A DNA stretch of 64,000 nt from Quercus robur (taxonomy: Eukaryota; Streptophyta; Magnoliopsida; Fagales; Fagaceae). The stretch is from positions 48,209,854-48,273,853 of the forward strand of contig NC_065536.1 in the NCBI RefSeq assembly GCF_932294415.1, written 5' to 3'. Every line of letters starts with the position of its first letter. Positions within the stretch are counted from its first letter, which is position 1. The notes below the pieces were generated by a model. The model searched no databases. It saw only the letters and a list, made by a program, of their open reading frames with translations, and had not been told where the DNA came from. Below, one piece after another: positions 1 to 10,869 of the stretch. A program made the position numbers and the translations under genes.

Positions 1-275
1 GGCCACGTTTTTAAAACATGGCTATATGTCAAAAAAAAAACGTAGCTATAGCTTATAACCGCGTTTTTTTAGGCCGCGTTTTCTCATATGGCCTAAAACC
101 TGTGACTATAGGACTGACGGACCTGTGGCCACACTTTTTCAAACGCGGCCCAAGACCAGGCCTATAGCCCCGTTTAAAACGCGGCCTAAGACCAGAACCT
201 TAGGCCTTGTTTTAAACGTGGCTATAGCTTTCACCTTAGGCCGCGTTTTAACCGTGGCCATAGAAATGTATTTTT
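1..275. repeat. CACTA-like subterminal repeat cluster (partial)
   Basis: A short GC-containing motif of the type GGCCGCGTTTT / AAAACGCGGC followed by CTATAG recurs about ten times in both orientations, often mutated at CpG. Such clustered direct and inverted short motifs are typical of the subterminal regions of plant CACTA (En/Spm) transposons. The window starts inside the cluster. No CACTA terminus or 3-bp target duplication is visible, so the class is an inference. No convincing coding sequence is present; the open frames here are by-products of the repeat. Confidence 0.35.
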
Positions 276-1662
276 ATCGGATTGTCCACGTTGGGTGCTT
301 GAGTATTTTTGAATCACAAAATTGTCCATCCCAAATAGGATAAACCCCTCAAATAATAATGTGTGTATATCTATATATATATATATATATATATATTTTT
401 TTTAGGATAAACGGTAGAATATTATTTATTACTTATACATGGAATGTTCGTAATTTTGATTTAATATATGATATTTTCTAAAATAAACAAAAATATTTAC
501 ATCAAGTATGCCTTTACATCTTTTTTTTAGCAAATATGCCTTTACATCTTTGAAAGAAAAAAAAAAACTTTTGAGATGTCTAAAAATATACAAGTCAATT
601 TAATAAAAATAAAATATAATTAAATTAAGTATAATATAAATTAAATATGATTAATGACCTATGTATGACATGGGAGTAGTTAAAAAATTAATTACTTAAC
701 TATATAAATACAATACATGCTTTTAGTAAAAATTTAGGGGGTGTTATTATTTAAATTTATGTCTAAAATTATTTTTTTAAAGAAAAAATACAAGAGAGAG
801 AGAGAGAGAGAGAGGATTTTTGAAAAGTCAATAGATTGTATTTTATTCTTTTTTTTTTTTTTTTTATAATCGTATTTTATTCTATTATAGCCCTTTCATA
901 CCAAACAAATTTTACAAAGCCGTAGTTATGAGGCTCATAGTTATGGCCCTTTCTATGTTTTTAGTTACAATTGAATTTTAACCTATGGTTTTCATTCCAT
1001 GATAATTACTCTTATTATAAAGGTAAGACACCAATTAATTTAGGTTGGGTTGGTGACTTGGTGGACTTTTCTTACATGTTTATCTATTTATTTTTTGTTA
1101 AGTTCTTACATGTTTCATGCCTTCTAAAAATTTGGAATTTTATTAATTATTTAATTACTTTTATAATAAATTATTACAATTCACATAATATGTTTAAATT
1201 ATATTGCAAATTTCCAAAATCCATCAAAACCAATTCTTAAAATACTAAATAAATCAAACTAAAAAATTAAATTAAAGGTAATAAAATGAATTTATGTATG
1301 TGGTGGGTCAAGTTGTGTTAGATGGGTTGTAAATACTATCAATCCAACTCATATACTTAAAATAAATTTTCAACCAAAATCAACCCACGAAAATCAACAC
1401 AAGATTGGGTTGGGTTGGGTTGTTCGGTTTTGTCAAGTTTGTGGGTTTGATGCACACCATATAAACATCTGTGTACACAAATACTTTTGATTGATATGAA
1501 TAATAAGCAATATTTTTACACAAATAAACTAAAAAATAACGTATTCATTATATTGTATTTATTATGTAAATACAAATAAATAAATGTAGATATCCTTGTA
1601 TTTTATTACTTATACAATAATTTTCTTATAGAAGAATAAGTTATATATTAAGGATTTGAACT

Positions 1663-1700
<38 letters not shown>

Positions 1701-1756
1701 TATATATTTTTTTAACTTTTGAAGGTATTTGTCATGTTCTATTTTTTTCTTTTCAA
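276..1756. other. AT-rich intergenic DNA with microsatellites
   Basis: No gene is recognisable. It holds a TA run near 371-395, an AG run near 791-815, T-tracts near 849-865, a TA run near 1671-1702 and a stretch at 1270-1460 rich in GGGTT/AACCC words (GGTTGGGTTGGGTTG). Similar GGGTT/AACCC-rich sequence occurs again near 4260-4450, so it is probably a dispersed repeat. Confidence 0.5.
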
Positions 1757-1922
1757 TTTTTTTTTTTTTTTGGAGAAAGTTTGAATCTATAACGTCCACT
1801 CTTGATGATAACTTTTTATAATCAGACTAAGATACCAATCGGTTTTTGGTGTAAGTGGAGTTGAATCTCAGATCTCTTATTCAACCATTAGAGACTTTAC
1901 CAGTTAATCTAACTAGAACCCA
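1757..1922 (-). mobile_element. tRNA-derived SINE, copy A
   Basis: Read on the minus strand it starts GGGTTCTAGTTAG, contains a box-A-like segment (TTAACTGGTAAAG) and a box-B-like segment (GATTCAACTCC), and ends in an A-run (the plus-strand T-run at about 1756-1771). The same body (ACACCAAAAACC, CAAGA-TGGACG, GTTGAAAC) is found at 32659-32818 and 36505-36650, which defines a repeated family. The tRNA-like head plus A-rich tail marks a Pol III-transcribed SINE. No clear target-site duplication was found. Confidence 0.62.
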
Positions 1923-2369
1923 CATTTTATTTTATTTATTTTGTTTCTTCATTTTTTTTTAATAGGTTTTGAATATTTAAAATATATTTAAAAAATAGGT
2001 AACAATTTTATTTCTTTTTTAAAGGAAGTTTAATACATAAAAGAAATAATACCTATCATTATGATATAAATAGAAAAAGTATATAAAGGAATTAAAATCT
2101 TTGTAGTTTTTTGCGGGGCTCGAGGAGAGATTGCCCCTCTAAAGTCTCAACTCGAGAAGGTATTTCCTACGTTAGGCTTACACACACTCTCTCTCATTGA
2201 CATGTAAGTCCCATGCATATGAAAATTTCGCATCTCAACTCCCTTACTTTTCCATTCGTATGAGGTCTCTAAGATCCATTTTACGTGAAGGAGTGATTGC
2301 ATAGCATGTACAACTATTTCATAAGATAACTTTTATAGAACTATTCATTTTGTTAAAGTAGCATGCCTA

Positions 2370-3552
2370 TAGCATTCAGATTGGGAATGCCATATGCCAT
2401 ATGTAGGCAAAATTTAATATAAAGGCCCAAAAAACCCCCACATTCGGACTTGTAAAAACCAAGTATTGCAAAAAAAAATTGCAATTGTGCTACAGTGCAC
2501 AATTGTAAATTTTTTTTAAAAAAAAAAACCTAATATTTTATTCAGTCCTATCAATTACTCTCTCTCACTCACCGGTCACACTCTCATCTCCTCTTTTCTT
2601 TTCTTTTCTTTTTTTTTTTCCTTTTTTTTTCTTCTTCTTTTTTAGTTCACTTATTCAATCCCTCCCCCTGTCTCATCCCTCTCTTCCCTTTCATTTTTTT
2701 TCCTCTCTATTTTCCCTTGAATCAAGGGTTTGATGTGGTGGCAAATGGGTTTGATGTGGGTTTGATGTGGTGGAGGGTTTCCGTGGTGGTGGGGATGGGT
2801 GATTGAGGGTGACGATGTGAGTCGTGGGCGTAGGTCAGGTGATGGTGTGGGTCGTGGGTTTGTTGGCGTTGAGGTGGGTCATGCGTGGCGAGCTGGGTCA
2901 CGGACTCACAGCGTGGATTCCAACGAGGTGGGTCATGGACTCACAATAGAGGTGAGTGCGTTTTGATTTTGGTGGTCGGCATGGATGGTGTGTGGTTGAT
3001 GGGTCTTTCTCACGGTGGTTGATGGCTCTCACGAAGATTGGCCTGGGGTGGAGGTTTGTTGATGGGTTGTTCGTGGGTTGGGCTAGGTTTCGGGTTTGGA
3101 TCGGTGCTATTGTGTATCGGTGCTGTTATGGTTGTGTCTTGTGATTATGGTTGGTGGTGGTGGTTTTTGGCAATTTTTTGTGTTTCTTTTCCTCTTGGTG
3201 GTTGTTGTTGGTGGTGAGTTTGGTTGTGGTGGTGGTTGTTGGCCGGTGGCGTGGTGGTGGCAAGGTGGCCATTTTCATGTGGTTGTTCTTGCTATGGTTG
3301 GGGTTAGGGTTTGGGTTTGTTCACAGTGGAAAAGAGAGAGAGAGATGGGGGAGGAAGGAAGAGAGAGAAAATTAGAGAGAGGAGATTATTTTTTTTAGGT
3401 TATATATTTTAGTGGATAATATATATTATTTTAATATAAGAAAATAAAAGTTGGGATGCTGGATGTATTGTAAAATGGTATTGTGTAATTGATTAATTAA
3501 CTTTTTGGGATGGTAAAATAGGATAGGATATAATTCCCTGATGTGAATGCTC
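2370..3552. mobile_element. Harbinger-like non-autonomous TIR element with G-rich interior
   Basis: The left end AGCATTCAGATTGGGAA and the reverse complement of the right end (GAGCATTCACATCAGGGAA) form imperfect terminal inverted repeats. The right end is followed by TTA, and CTA lies at the corresponding left position, compatible with the 3-bp TWA target of PIF/Harbinger elements. The interior is GTGG-rich low-complexity DNA (2730-3330) preceded by a CT-rich stretch. Its open frames are composition artefacts. A small stem-loop around CTACAGTG lies near 2483-2508. Confidence 0.42.
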
Positions 3553-3555
3553 TTA

Positions 3556-4400
3556 GAGCATTAGCATTGGGGGTGTAAAAACCCCCCAATTGCTATTTTA
3601 CCAACTGAACCTTATATTCCTTCCACATTCGAGTATGCAAACCCAAAAAGTTTTACATCTCAGCTACAGTAAGGTTGCATATTTGCAACCTTACTGTTCA
3701 TGAGGATGTAAAAAATTTATAATTTTTTATTCTCTTCTCTCTCATCCTCTCACTTCAGAGTCAGACTCCTCTATCTCTCTCTTCTTTTTCTTTTTTCTCA
3801 TCTATTTCTCTCACGCTCTCTACTCTCTTCCTCTCACGGTGGCTTTAGATCTGCTTTGGGTGGCTTTAAATCGACATGGGCTCATCGGGACTGTGGGTGG
3901 CGTGGGTAGGCGTGGGTTTGTTCTGGCATAGGTGGCCATTGGTGGGTGGTTTTATTCGTTGTGGGATCGTGGGCCGCCATGGGTAGGTGGTTTTGCTCGC
4001 CGTGGGGTCATAGGTTTTGCCCGCTGTGAGTCTTGTGTGTTTAGATTTTGGGCTTTTTGGGTGATGAATCAGTTTTTAGATTTGCAAATCCTCATTCTCA
4101 ATTGTTGTTTTAGCTATTTGTTTGCAAATTTCAGATCTTTTTCTTTTGTCTCGGTGGTGCAGCTGTAGGTGGGTGTTTCGGTGGTGCTATTGTGGGTTGC
4201 CATTGTTGTTGGTGGTTGCTGGTGATGGGTTGCCGTTGGTGGGTTTGGTGTTACAATGGTGGGTTTGGGGGTTTGATTTAGTGTTTTTAATTGGGTGGCA
4301 AATGGGTGGGTTTGAGGTGGGCATAATTGGGGTTGAGTATATAAAACTCATTTACCCATTAAAACATATTTAACTAATTACTTCTAACCTAAATCCAACC
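3556..4400. mobile_element. Second Harbinger-like element, left end and G-rich body
   Basis: It starts GAGCATTAGCATTGG directly after a TTA that also closes the preceding element, so the two elements abut and share one TTA. A perfect 14-bp stem with a 4-nt loop lies at 3666-3697 (arms ACAGTAAGGTTGCA and its complement). A CT-rich tract and then GTGG-rich DNA follow, the same layout as in 2370-3552. I could not find the right terminus, so the end coordinate only marks where the G-rich body fades into GGGTT/AACCC-rich DNA. Confidence 0.38.
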
Positions 4401-4439
4401 CAACCCAATTATTATGGGTAAACCTCAACCCACCCAATT

Positions 4440-5295
4440 ACCCAATTATCAAAATTACCAAAATGCCACTAAAGTGAAAATGACTAAAGTACTCTAAAAT
4501 CTTCAAAACTGACCAAAATGCCCCCAAATTTAAAATTACCAAAATACCCACAAAACCCAAAAAATGACTAAAATACCTCCGAAACCTAAAAAATGACCAA
4601 AATACCCCAAAAACCTAAAAAAGACCAAAATACCCCAAAAACCCAAAAAATGACCAAAATACCCCCAAAACCCAAAAATTACCAAAATACCCCCGAAACA
4701 CAAAAAATGACCAAAATACCCCCGAAACCTAAAAATGACCAAAATACTCCCGAAACCCAAAAAATTACCAAAATACCCCCGAAACCCAAAATGACCAACA
4801 TACCCCCGAAACCTAAAAATTACCAAAATACCCCATAAACCTAAAAAATGACCAAAATACACTCGAAACTCAAAAAATTACCAAAATACCCCCTAAACCC
4901 AAAAAAATGACCAAAATATCCTTGAAACCCAAAAAATGACCAAAATACTCTTGAAATAAAAAAAAATGACCAAAATACCCCAGAAACCAAAATACCCAAA
5001 AAATAACCAAAATACCTCAAAAACCATAAAATGACCAAAATACCCCCCCCCCCCGGAAACCCAAAAAATGACCAAAATACCCCTAAAACCTAAAAAATGA
5101 CCAAAATACTCCTAAAACCTAAAAATTACCAAAATAATCACGAAACCTACAAAATGATCGAAAAACCCCTAGAACCGAAAAATTGACCAAAATACCCCTG
5201 AAACCTAAAAATTACCAAAATAATCACAAAACCTACAAAATGACCAAATACCCCCAAGAATCCAAAAAATGACCAAAATACCCCAAAACCCAAAG
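4440..5295. repeat. AC-rich minisatellite, ~28-bp unit, about 28 copies
   Basis: A unit of about 28 bp with core ATGACCAAAATACCCCCGAA plus ACCTAAAA repeats with point changes and 1-2 bp length changes through the whole segment. The first copies (4440-4560) are the most diverged. The plus strand is almost free of G and carries a run of C in every unit; one copy has expanded to about 13 C (near 5043-5055). Long frames on both strands (FGHFLGFGGILVIF-like or MTKIPPKPK-like) come from the repeat and are not genes. Variable unit length and the absence of distinct spacers exclude CRISPR. Confidence 0.92.
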
Positions 5296-6180
5296 GAGTA
5301 TAATAATAATTGAATATGACTGATATGAAAATGAAAATGAAAATATTAACAATACTACAAGTTTTATTATATAAAACTTACAACTTTATATGGTGAACGT
5401 AGTAGTGTGCTTTAATTGCTTAATAAATTAATGTTTTAATATTTTTTTGTGATTAATGAGATATTAGTTTGTAAGCTCTATATAGTAAAATTGTGATATC
5501 TTTAGAAAAATTATAGGATAACAACTAATTTTACAATAATTTTCACAACTATGCGATATAGCTAAGTGTAAGAATTAATGTGAAAGCGATAGACAAACAG
5601 TTACAATTTGTCACAAAAAATACTATAAAATTAGTTGCGTTCCTAAAATTACTTCAGTTATAAATGACCACTCCTCTTAATATGGTTATATCCCACAACA
5701 TATATTTTTGGTGGCAAATTATCAACAACTTATACACTTTAACAAATAATTTTCCATCATCTATTATTATTAACAATAATAATAGATAATAGATAATTAT
5801 TTTTATAAATATTTTATGTAAAAAAGATATATATATATATATATATATTTTTTTTTTTACAGCTTTTTATATTTGTTAAGAAAGTAATGTCAAAACTCTT
5901 CTAATATAATTTATTAAAAATTGCTCTAAAAGCTGCTATTAAAAGCACTAGTATTGGTGGAGGCAAATAGATAAAATGCTAAATTTCGTAACTAAATATA
6001 ACAAAATTAGAACAAAAGGCTATTGCATTATCGGAGCAAAAGCCATATTTTTTTTACGGTTGAGCTACAGCAAAAAAATATTATATTAGAAGATTTATTA
6101 TTTTATTATATTAACAGTGGTGGTTGTTGTTTATTGTAATATATATATTATTTTATAATGTAGAATACTAAAATAAAATT
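5296..6180. other. AT-rich intergenic DNA with a possible MITE end
   Basis: No gene seen. A TA run lies at 5828-5849. At about 5942 the string AAGCACTAGTATTGG preceded by TAA resembles the terminus of the Harbinger-like MITE at 63437-63906, and a CTACAG word follows inside. No opposite end was found, so this is at most a truncated copy. Confidence 0.35.
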
Positions 6181-6419
6181 ACTAATATTAAATGTTTTAT
6201 AAAATAAAATAATAAATTAGATAAAGGAATATTTTGTGATAGGAAATTGCTAAATTTGAAACCACACAAACACATCGGATAATTAACACTAACACAACCG
6301 ATCCAAGCAAATCTAAAGCTCTCGCCTCACCCCCCACGCGCTTAATAAATACGCATGACACATCATTGATTAGGCTGTAGAGTCTTTCGTAGTTGTTTGT
6401 AGACAATTCGTTGAAGATA

Positions 6420-6660
6420 AGTTCCCACGTCAGCCGGACCCTACCTAATCACCACTTTCTTCACAAAAGTCACAGCCACACCCACCCACGTGGAGCGTTC
6501 ACCACACGCGCACTGAGTTTCATTACGTGTGGGTCTTATCTTAACAAACACTTTATTCCCAATAAACTCCCAAAGAGAAAAGGAGCAAAACGAAAGTGCA
6601 AACACAACCTTATTTGTTGGCAAGTGTCTTGTCCCACACACAAAAATTTATATATATCCG
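6420..6660 (+). promoter_or_regulatory. Candidate promoter of the 7054 gene: G-box, ABRE-like, CGCG and TATA elements
   Basis: Visible motifs are CCACGTCAGC (about 6424-6433), a CACGTG G-box (6487-6492), an ACGCGC word of the CAMTA type (about 6507-6512), an ACGTGTGG ABRE-like word (about 6525-6532) and the TATA-like TTTATATATATC (about 6647-6658). The spacing is that of a normal plant core promoter and predicts transcription from about 6685-6690, giving a leader of roughly 365 nt. Regulation by bZIP or bHLH factors (ABA, light, stress) is inferred from the motifs only. Confidence 0.45.
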
Positions 6661-6760
6661 AAACTTTCTCGCTAACCAAACGGTATTTAAAAAACAGCGA
6701 AAAGAAATTCAATTCTTTCAGCTCTCCCTGTCTCTGTGGGATTTAAAGAATACCACCGCC

Positions 6761-6796
6761 ATGTCTCTTTTTCTCTCTCTCTCTGTAGTTTTCTAG
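6761..6796 (+). promoter_or_regulatory. Upstream ORF (11 codons) in the leader of the 7054 gene
   Basis: An ATG in a strong context (CACCGCCATGTCT) opens an 11-codon frame, MSLFLSLSVVF, that stops at 6794-6796. A second upstream ATG at 6860-6862 is followed at once by TGA, a start-stop element. Both lie between the predicted TATA box and the main ATG, whose own context (ACATTATGACG) is weak. If the transcription start is upstream of 6761, these would lower or tune translation of the main frame. That is inference from the sequence. Confidence 0.35.
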
Positions 6797-7053
6797 GATT
6801 CGTTCAGAGAGTTTCTTGAGAAACAAACAAACCCATCTAGCCTTATTACAACTCTCCACATGTGAATACTACTAACGTTAAAAACCCTTCTCCTATCAGC
6901 ACAAACGTTTGTAGATAAAGTTTCTGAAGACCTCTTATCCATTTGCCTCGATTTCTGCGAAAATCCAAAAAAACTCCTAAAATAGAAAGAAAAAAAAAAA
7001 ATCGGATTGGGGGCTAATAGATTTTCAAAGAAAATCTAAAAAAAAAAAACATT

Positions 7054-7465
7054 ATGACGAGAAGGCAACATCAAGATCAGCAATCTAAGGTTCTCCACGA
7101 GCTTTCAGCTCTGGTTCTTAATATTCTACGATCTCCGCCGGCGCCGATCCCGTTCTCCGATGACTCTCCGGCGCCGATGACCACGACCAGGTCGGCCGCG
7201 GCGTCGGCGTCGAGACGGTCGTCGACGGAGGCGGCGGTTGCGCAGATAACGCCGGCGGGGTTCGCGTCTTTGATGCTGGGGATATCGTTGGCTCTGATGC
7301 TGTGTGGATCGGTGACTTTCTTCGTTGGGTTTTTGTTGATGCCGTGGGTTCTGGGTTTGATCATGGTTTTCTATGTAGCTGGGATCGTCTCCACGATTTC
7401 TGTGTTGGGTCGCTCTCTTCTTTGTTACGCCACGTCACCACCCACGCCGAGAAAGGACATTCCTG
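7054..7465 (+). CDS. Small two-helix plant membrane protein, exon 1
   Basis: The first exon encodes 137 residues. Residues 10-27 form an amphipathic segment (VLHELSALVLNILR). Residues 28-66 are Pro/Ser/Ala-rich and disordered. Two hydrophobic helices follow at about 70-94 and 97-118, then a short polar tail with PTPRKDIP. There is no signal peptide, so an internal-anchor membrane protein is likely. It resembles small uncharacterised membrane proteins found across land plants; I cannot name a function. The exon is GC- and CpG-rich (especially 7130-7290), in contrast to the AT-rich surroundings. Unspliced, the frame stops at 7471-7473 (IPGK). The GGTAAAT at 7465-7471 is a good donor, and joining to 10002 gives a 142-residue product ending KDIPAWKLL. 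An alternative acceptor at 7600 would add a 15-residue tail ending at 7644. The start is the first ATG of the frame after a long leader. Confidence 0.8.
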
Positions 7466-10001
7466 GTAAATAAAAATCAATAAATTTTCTTCCTTTCTTC
7501 CTTTTTTTTTTGGGTTTATTTATTTATTTATTTATTTATTTTTTTGTGAGTGAATGATGATGGCAAAGGAATGAATTGGATGGTTCTTTGATATTTTCAG
7601 CTGTGGTTGGAGATTCTGTTCCATATGTTTTGTCTGATTCTTAGGATACAGAAACGCGGTTAAAGTTAAATAACTATTATAACTGCTAATAAGTTTATTT
7701 ATATTTCCAATTTTGTCTTCTTATTGCTTTACCAAATCTATTATTTAGTATCTTCTTTGTGTTGGGCCGGGTTCATGATTGGTTTCCATGGTATTTGGGT
7801 TCATGGAGTTTAGGAACTTATTCAATTAGGGACTAATAATTGTTTTTTCAATGGTAGCAAGTATGCGATTCAATGGAATCTCATGGTTTATAAACTGAGG
7901 ATGATGTAATTTTTGCTCACAACCAAACTCCGGGAATTGACAATTTACTAAGGATGTTTGATAGACTGCGGTGATTACATAGTAATAGGAATAGGAATAA
8001 CAATTACAAGGAATACAATATGTTGTAATGTCATATATTACTATTAATTTGTTTGGTGACAATACAAGAATAGAACCCTTAAATCAAATTGTCTTTCTAA
8101 CATTAGAATAAAAATTAAAAAGATATTTTAGGAAATATCTTACACATATAATTATATTTTTTTTAAAATAACATTTTTTTAAAAAATTTTTTGAAAGAGC
8201 GATTAATTATTTCTTTTATGATTTTTTTATTTTCATAATTGTTATGTGCATATGAAAAGCTTGTTTATTTGGAAATATATTAATTTTAGAAATCAATAGC
8301 AATTACAATATTTTTAGAGAGGAATAGTTATTCCTTATTTTAAAGAATAGCTATTTATAATGAATGACTATTCCTTGTAATAAAAACATAACTAAACTAC
8401 TGAATAGCTAAACCATTGAAATAACTATTACATTACAATGTCTATTACAGTCAACCAAACACACCCTAAGTCTTCTTTGATCTTCCACATTAGGGTTCAT
8501 CTTTCTTAATCAGGGTCAAACTCAAATATGTTGATTTCTGTCTCACCTATGGCCTTGTCTTTTCATGAATTTAAAATGTAGGATCCTCTATGCTTATTTT
8601 GTGATTCATAATAAGAAAAATTGGGGTGGGGAGTGGAGAAGGCAAAGTCTTTATGTTTATGTATATGCAAGGTTTGTACGGAGTATAGATGATGTAAATT
8701 ACAGCCTACTGTGATTGGCAGAATTTGAAAAGGTGCATCATAAACCTTTATAATGTGTTGATGCATGGTGATATTTACTTTGCCTGTTATTCATTCTTTT
8801 CCTTCTTGCCTTCCTACCTGATGAATGGGTCGAAAAGTTACAGTGGTCAGTAGCTGTCATTAGGTCTAAATTCTTTGGTCCGGTGCTAGTTGCTGCTATG
8901 TGGACACTTTTCAAGCAAATACTGCATACTTTCTCCGTCTTGGTTATTGATTAACTATGTGATTTACCAAAACGCAAAGGAGAGGAAGGAAAAGAAAGAA
9001 TGGAAGAAACTGGTTGGAGATTGCTTCAGGGTTTAAATTGATTTAAAACAATCTGTGGTGTCTCAATTTATCAGATATGTGGGATCCATTATGTTAGTGG
9101 TTAAAAACTGCAAAGATTGGACTATCTTTATAGGTCTTGTTTTTACATTCTTTGATATTTTTAGCCATTATGTAATGCGTGATAATAGTTGATATAAGCT
9201 ATTTGTGTTTTGTTAGTTTGCTTGATTATGTTGCTTGATTATTTATCAATGAATAGTTAAAATGTAAAGGTCTTCATTATTCATTCGTACGCTAATAGGT
9301 TATGAGCATCTGCCCCATTCCCCATCCTATATTTACTTTAGTCATGGTTTTTTGTTGTGCAGTTTTAGTTATCAATTCGTGAGCTATTTAACAGAAACAT
9401 GAATATGTATTTAAAATTATGAAATAAAAATTTGCTTAGCAAAACCAATGAGATTTGTGGATCTCAAATTTGTTGATTTTTTTAATTTTACCAACCTTTC
9501 ACAACCTATGAGACTCAAGACCCAATAGAATTTGTTTGTAGTATTTTATGTTGATGATCATGAACAGCTTGGAGTTCAATGAGTACTTGGGATGCATCCA
9601 AATCAATAGTTGTTGGACATACTTTACACTTATTATTATCTTGACAAGTTAATGGAGTATGAAATGTGACCTCCGCAAATAAGCTAGTTAATCAGACCTA
9701 AATCTTGTGATACTTGAATCTCACTCAAAAAGAAATTCAGCAGAGCTTTAAGGTAGTAACACATAACACATGGCTTGTTGCACCTTTAGGGTAGAGTTAG
9801 TTTTAATTAAATTCGGGCACATGACCATGGAAGAGTTACTATCTTAAAGTGCATGTATGGCCTGACTTGGGCTAGATTGTCAACCTTCAAGCACCCTCTG
9901 CATCTCCATTTTTGTTTCAATATCAATTGTGCAGCGATTTATACAATTTGGAAGATTGCCGATTAACTTTTTCCTTCCCTTATAACTTTCTGTTGCTGCA
10001 G
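7466..10001 (+). other. Probable 2.5-kb intron of the 7054 gene
   Basis: It begins GTAAAT and ends in a pyrimidine-rich stretch with TTGCTGCAG. Length is 2536 bp. It contains a hAT-like MITE (7949-8468). The rest is T-rich, ordinary plant intron sequence with no other recognisable coding segment. An earlier acceptor (ATATTTTCAG ending at 7600) could be used instead, so the intron extent is a model. Confidence 0.5.
7949..8468. mobile_element. hAT-like MITE inside the intron
   Basis: The left end TAAGGATGTTTGATAGACTG and the reverse complement of the right end (TAGGGTGTGTTTGGTTGACTG) form imperfect inverted termini of the TAGGGTNTGTTTGG type seen in plant hAT-related MITEs. The interior is AT-rich and full of short repeats of AATAGTTATTCC and its complement. 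No coding capacity. A clean 8-bp target duplication was not identified. Confidence 0.55.
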
Positions 10002-10018
10002 CATGGAAACTTTTGTGA
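10002..10018 (+). CDS. Small two-helix membrane protein, last coding exon (candidate) and start of 3'UTR
   Basis: After the acceptor CTGCAG the first bases complete codon 138 and encode AWKLL followed by TGA. The phase matches the donor at 7465, and the resulting tail KDIPAWKLL is short, basic and hydrophobic, as expected for a conserved C-terminus. The downstream DNA to about 10330 (ATTACTGTTTATTAATATATTTG and following) looks like a 3'UTR. The competing models are the unspliced stop at 7473 and the acceptor at 7600. A cDNA would decide. Confidence 0.5.
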
Positions 10019-10559
10019 AGAGAGAGGATGGTTTACACAGAGAGACCGAGAGAAGGAATTGGATTGTGCAGGGGAGGATCTGAGCAAAGCAGATGTACCT
10101 GTGCGTATTGCTTCTTATAGCAACTTATAGGACAATTAAAACACCGAGCTTCTTCAAGTATTGATGCAGGGAGTGTGGATTACTGTTTATTAATATATTT
10201 GTAGAAATAGTGAATTGTTAAAGATCATCATGTACTGTTGTTTGATGAATATCCATTTGTGAGAAGAATTAGGAAAGCTATTCCAATTTCTTTCTTCTAT
10301 TCTATATCATAAGTTTATGCATCTTTGTTCACGGATGTATATAATTTCGGCAGGTAGGCATTCCTTCTTTTTTTCTTCTTTTTTAAAGGCAGCATTGTAT
10401 ATTGTTATGGTGGTGGTTATTTATTTATCGAAGTGGCTTACTTTGAAAATGAAAAATGTAGAACATTTTTAACAAGATACTAATTATTATCTTCTTGGAC
10501 GCTCTTGATGATGAGAAAGGAAATTATGGAATCAAAACCTTTCTTTTTTAAATATTTAA

Positions 10560-10800
10560 ACTAAACACTGTTGCATGGCAGGTCACTTGAATCATGTCCA
10601 AGTTATTTTTGTCTTTAGTTGTTTCCATTGGAAAAAGATTTCTAGAGGCTGCTCGCATGATTTGAGTCTTGAGTCTGCACTAATCTTTACTTGAATTCTG
10701 CCCCAGTTATTTTCTTGTCTTGGTTGTATCCCTTGGATAAAGATTTCTAGAGGCTACTCGCATGATTTGAGTCTGCACTAATCATCATGTTCCTTATTGG
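10560..10800 (+). repeat. Imperfect tandem duplication, ~105-110 bp
   Basis: Two adjacent copies share GATTTCTAGAGGCT, CTCGCATGATTTGAGTCT and GTCTGCACTAATC. The second copy starts about 105 bp after the first. It lies just downstream of the predicted 3'UTR. No coding content. Confidence 0.65.
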
Positions 10801-10869
10801 AGTCTATGGCAGTAGTTGGCTGTGCTATGATTGAATAGTGCTTCTTGCTTCAAATATATATATATATAC

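Noticed and set aside
2956-4373. Open frames rich in Gly, Val and Trp in the GTGG-rich tracts
   Set aside because: Low-complexity G-rich DNA inside TIR elements; no domain, no conserved start, overlapping frames equally open.
4536-5075. Long open frames on both strands of the minisatellite
   Set aside because: They follow the 28-bp unit, have only a few residue types and drift with unit length, so they are composition artefacts.
4440-5295. Possible CRISPR-like regular array
   Set aside because: Units are directly contiguous and near-identical, with no unique spacers, in a plant nuclear context.
6197-6746. Frames of 66-117 codons on both strands upstream of 7054
   Set aside because: They overlap the promoter and leader of the membrane-protein gene and have no domain.
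7077-7364. 95-codon antisense frame
   Set aside because: Shadow of the GC-rich first exon at 7054.
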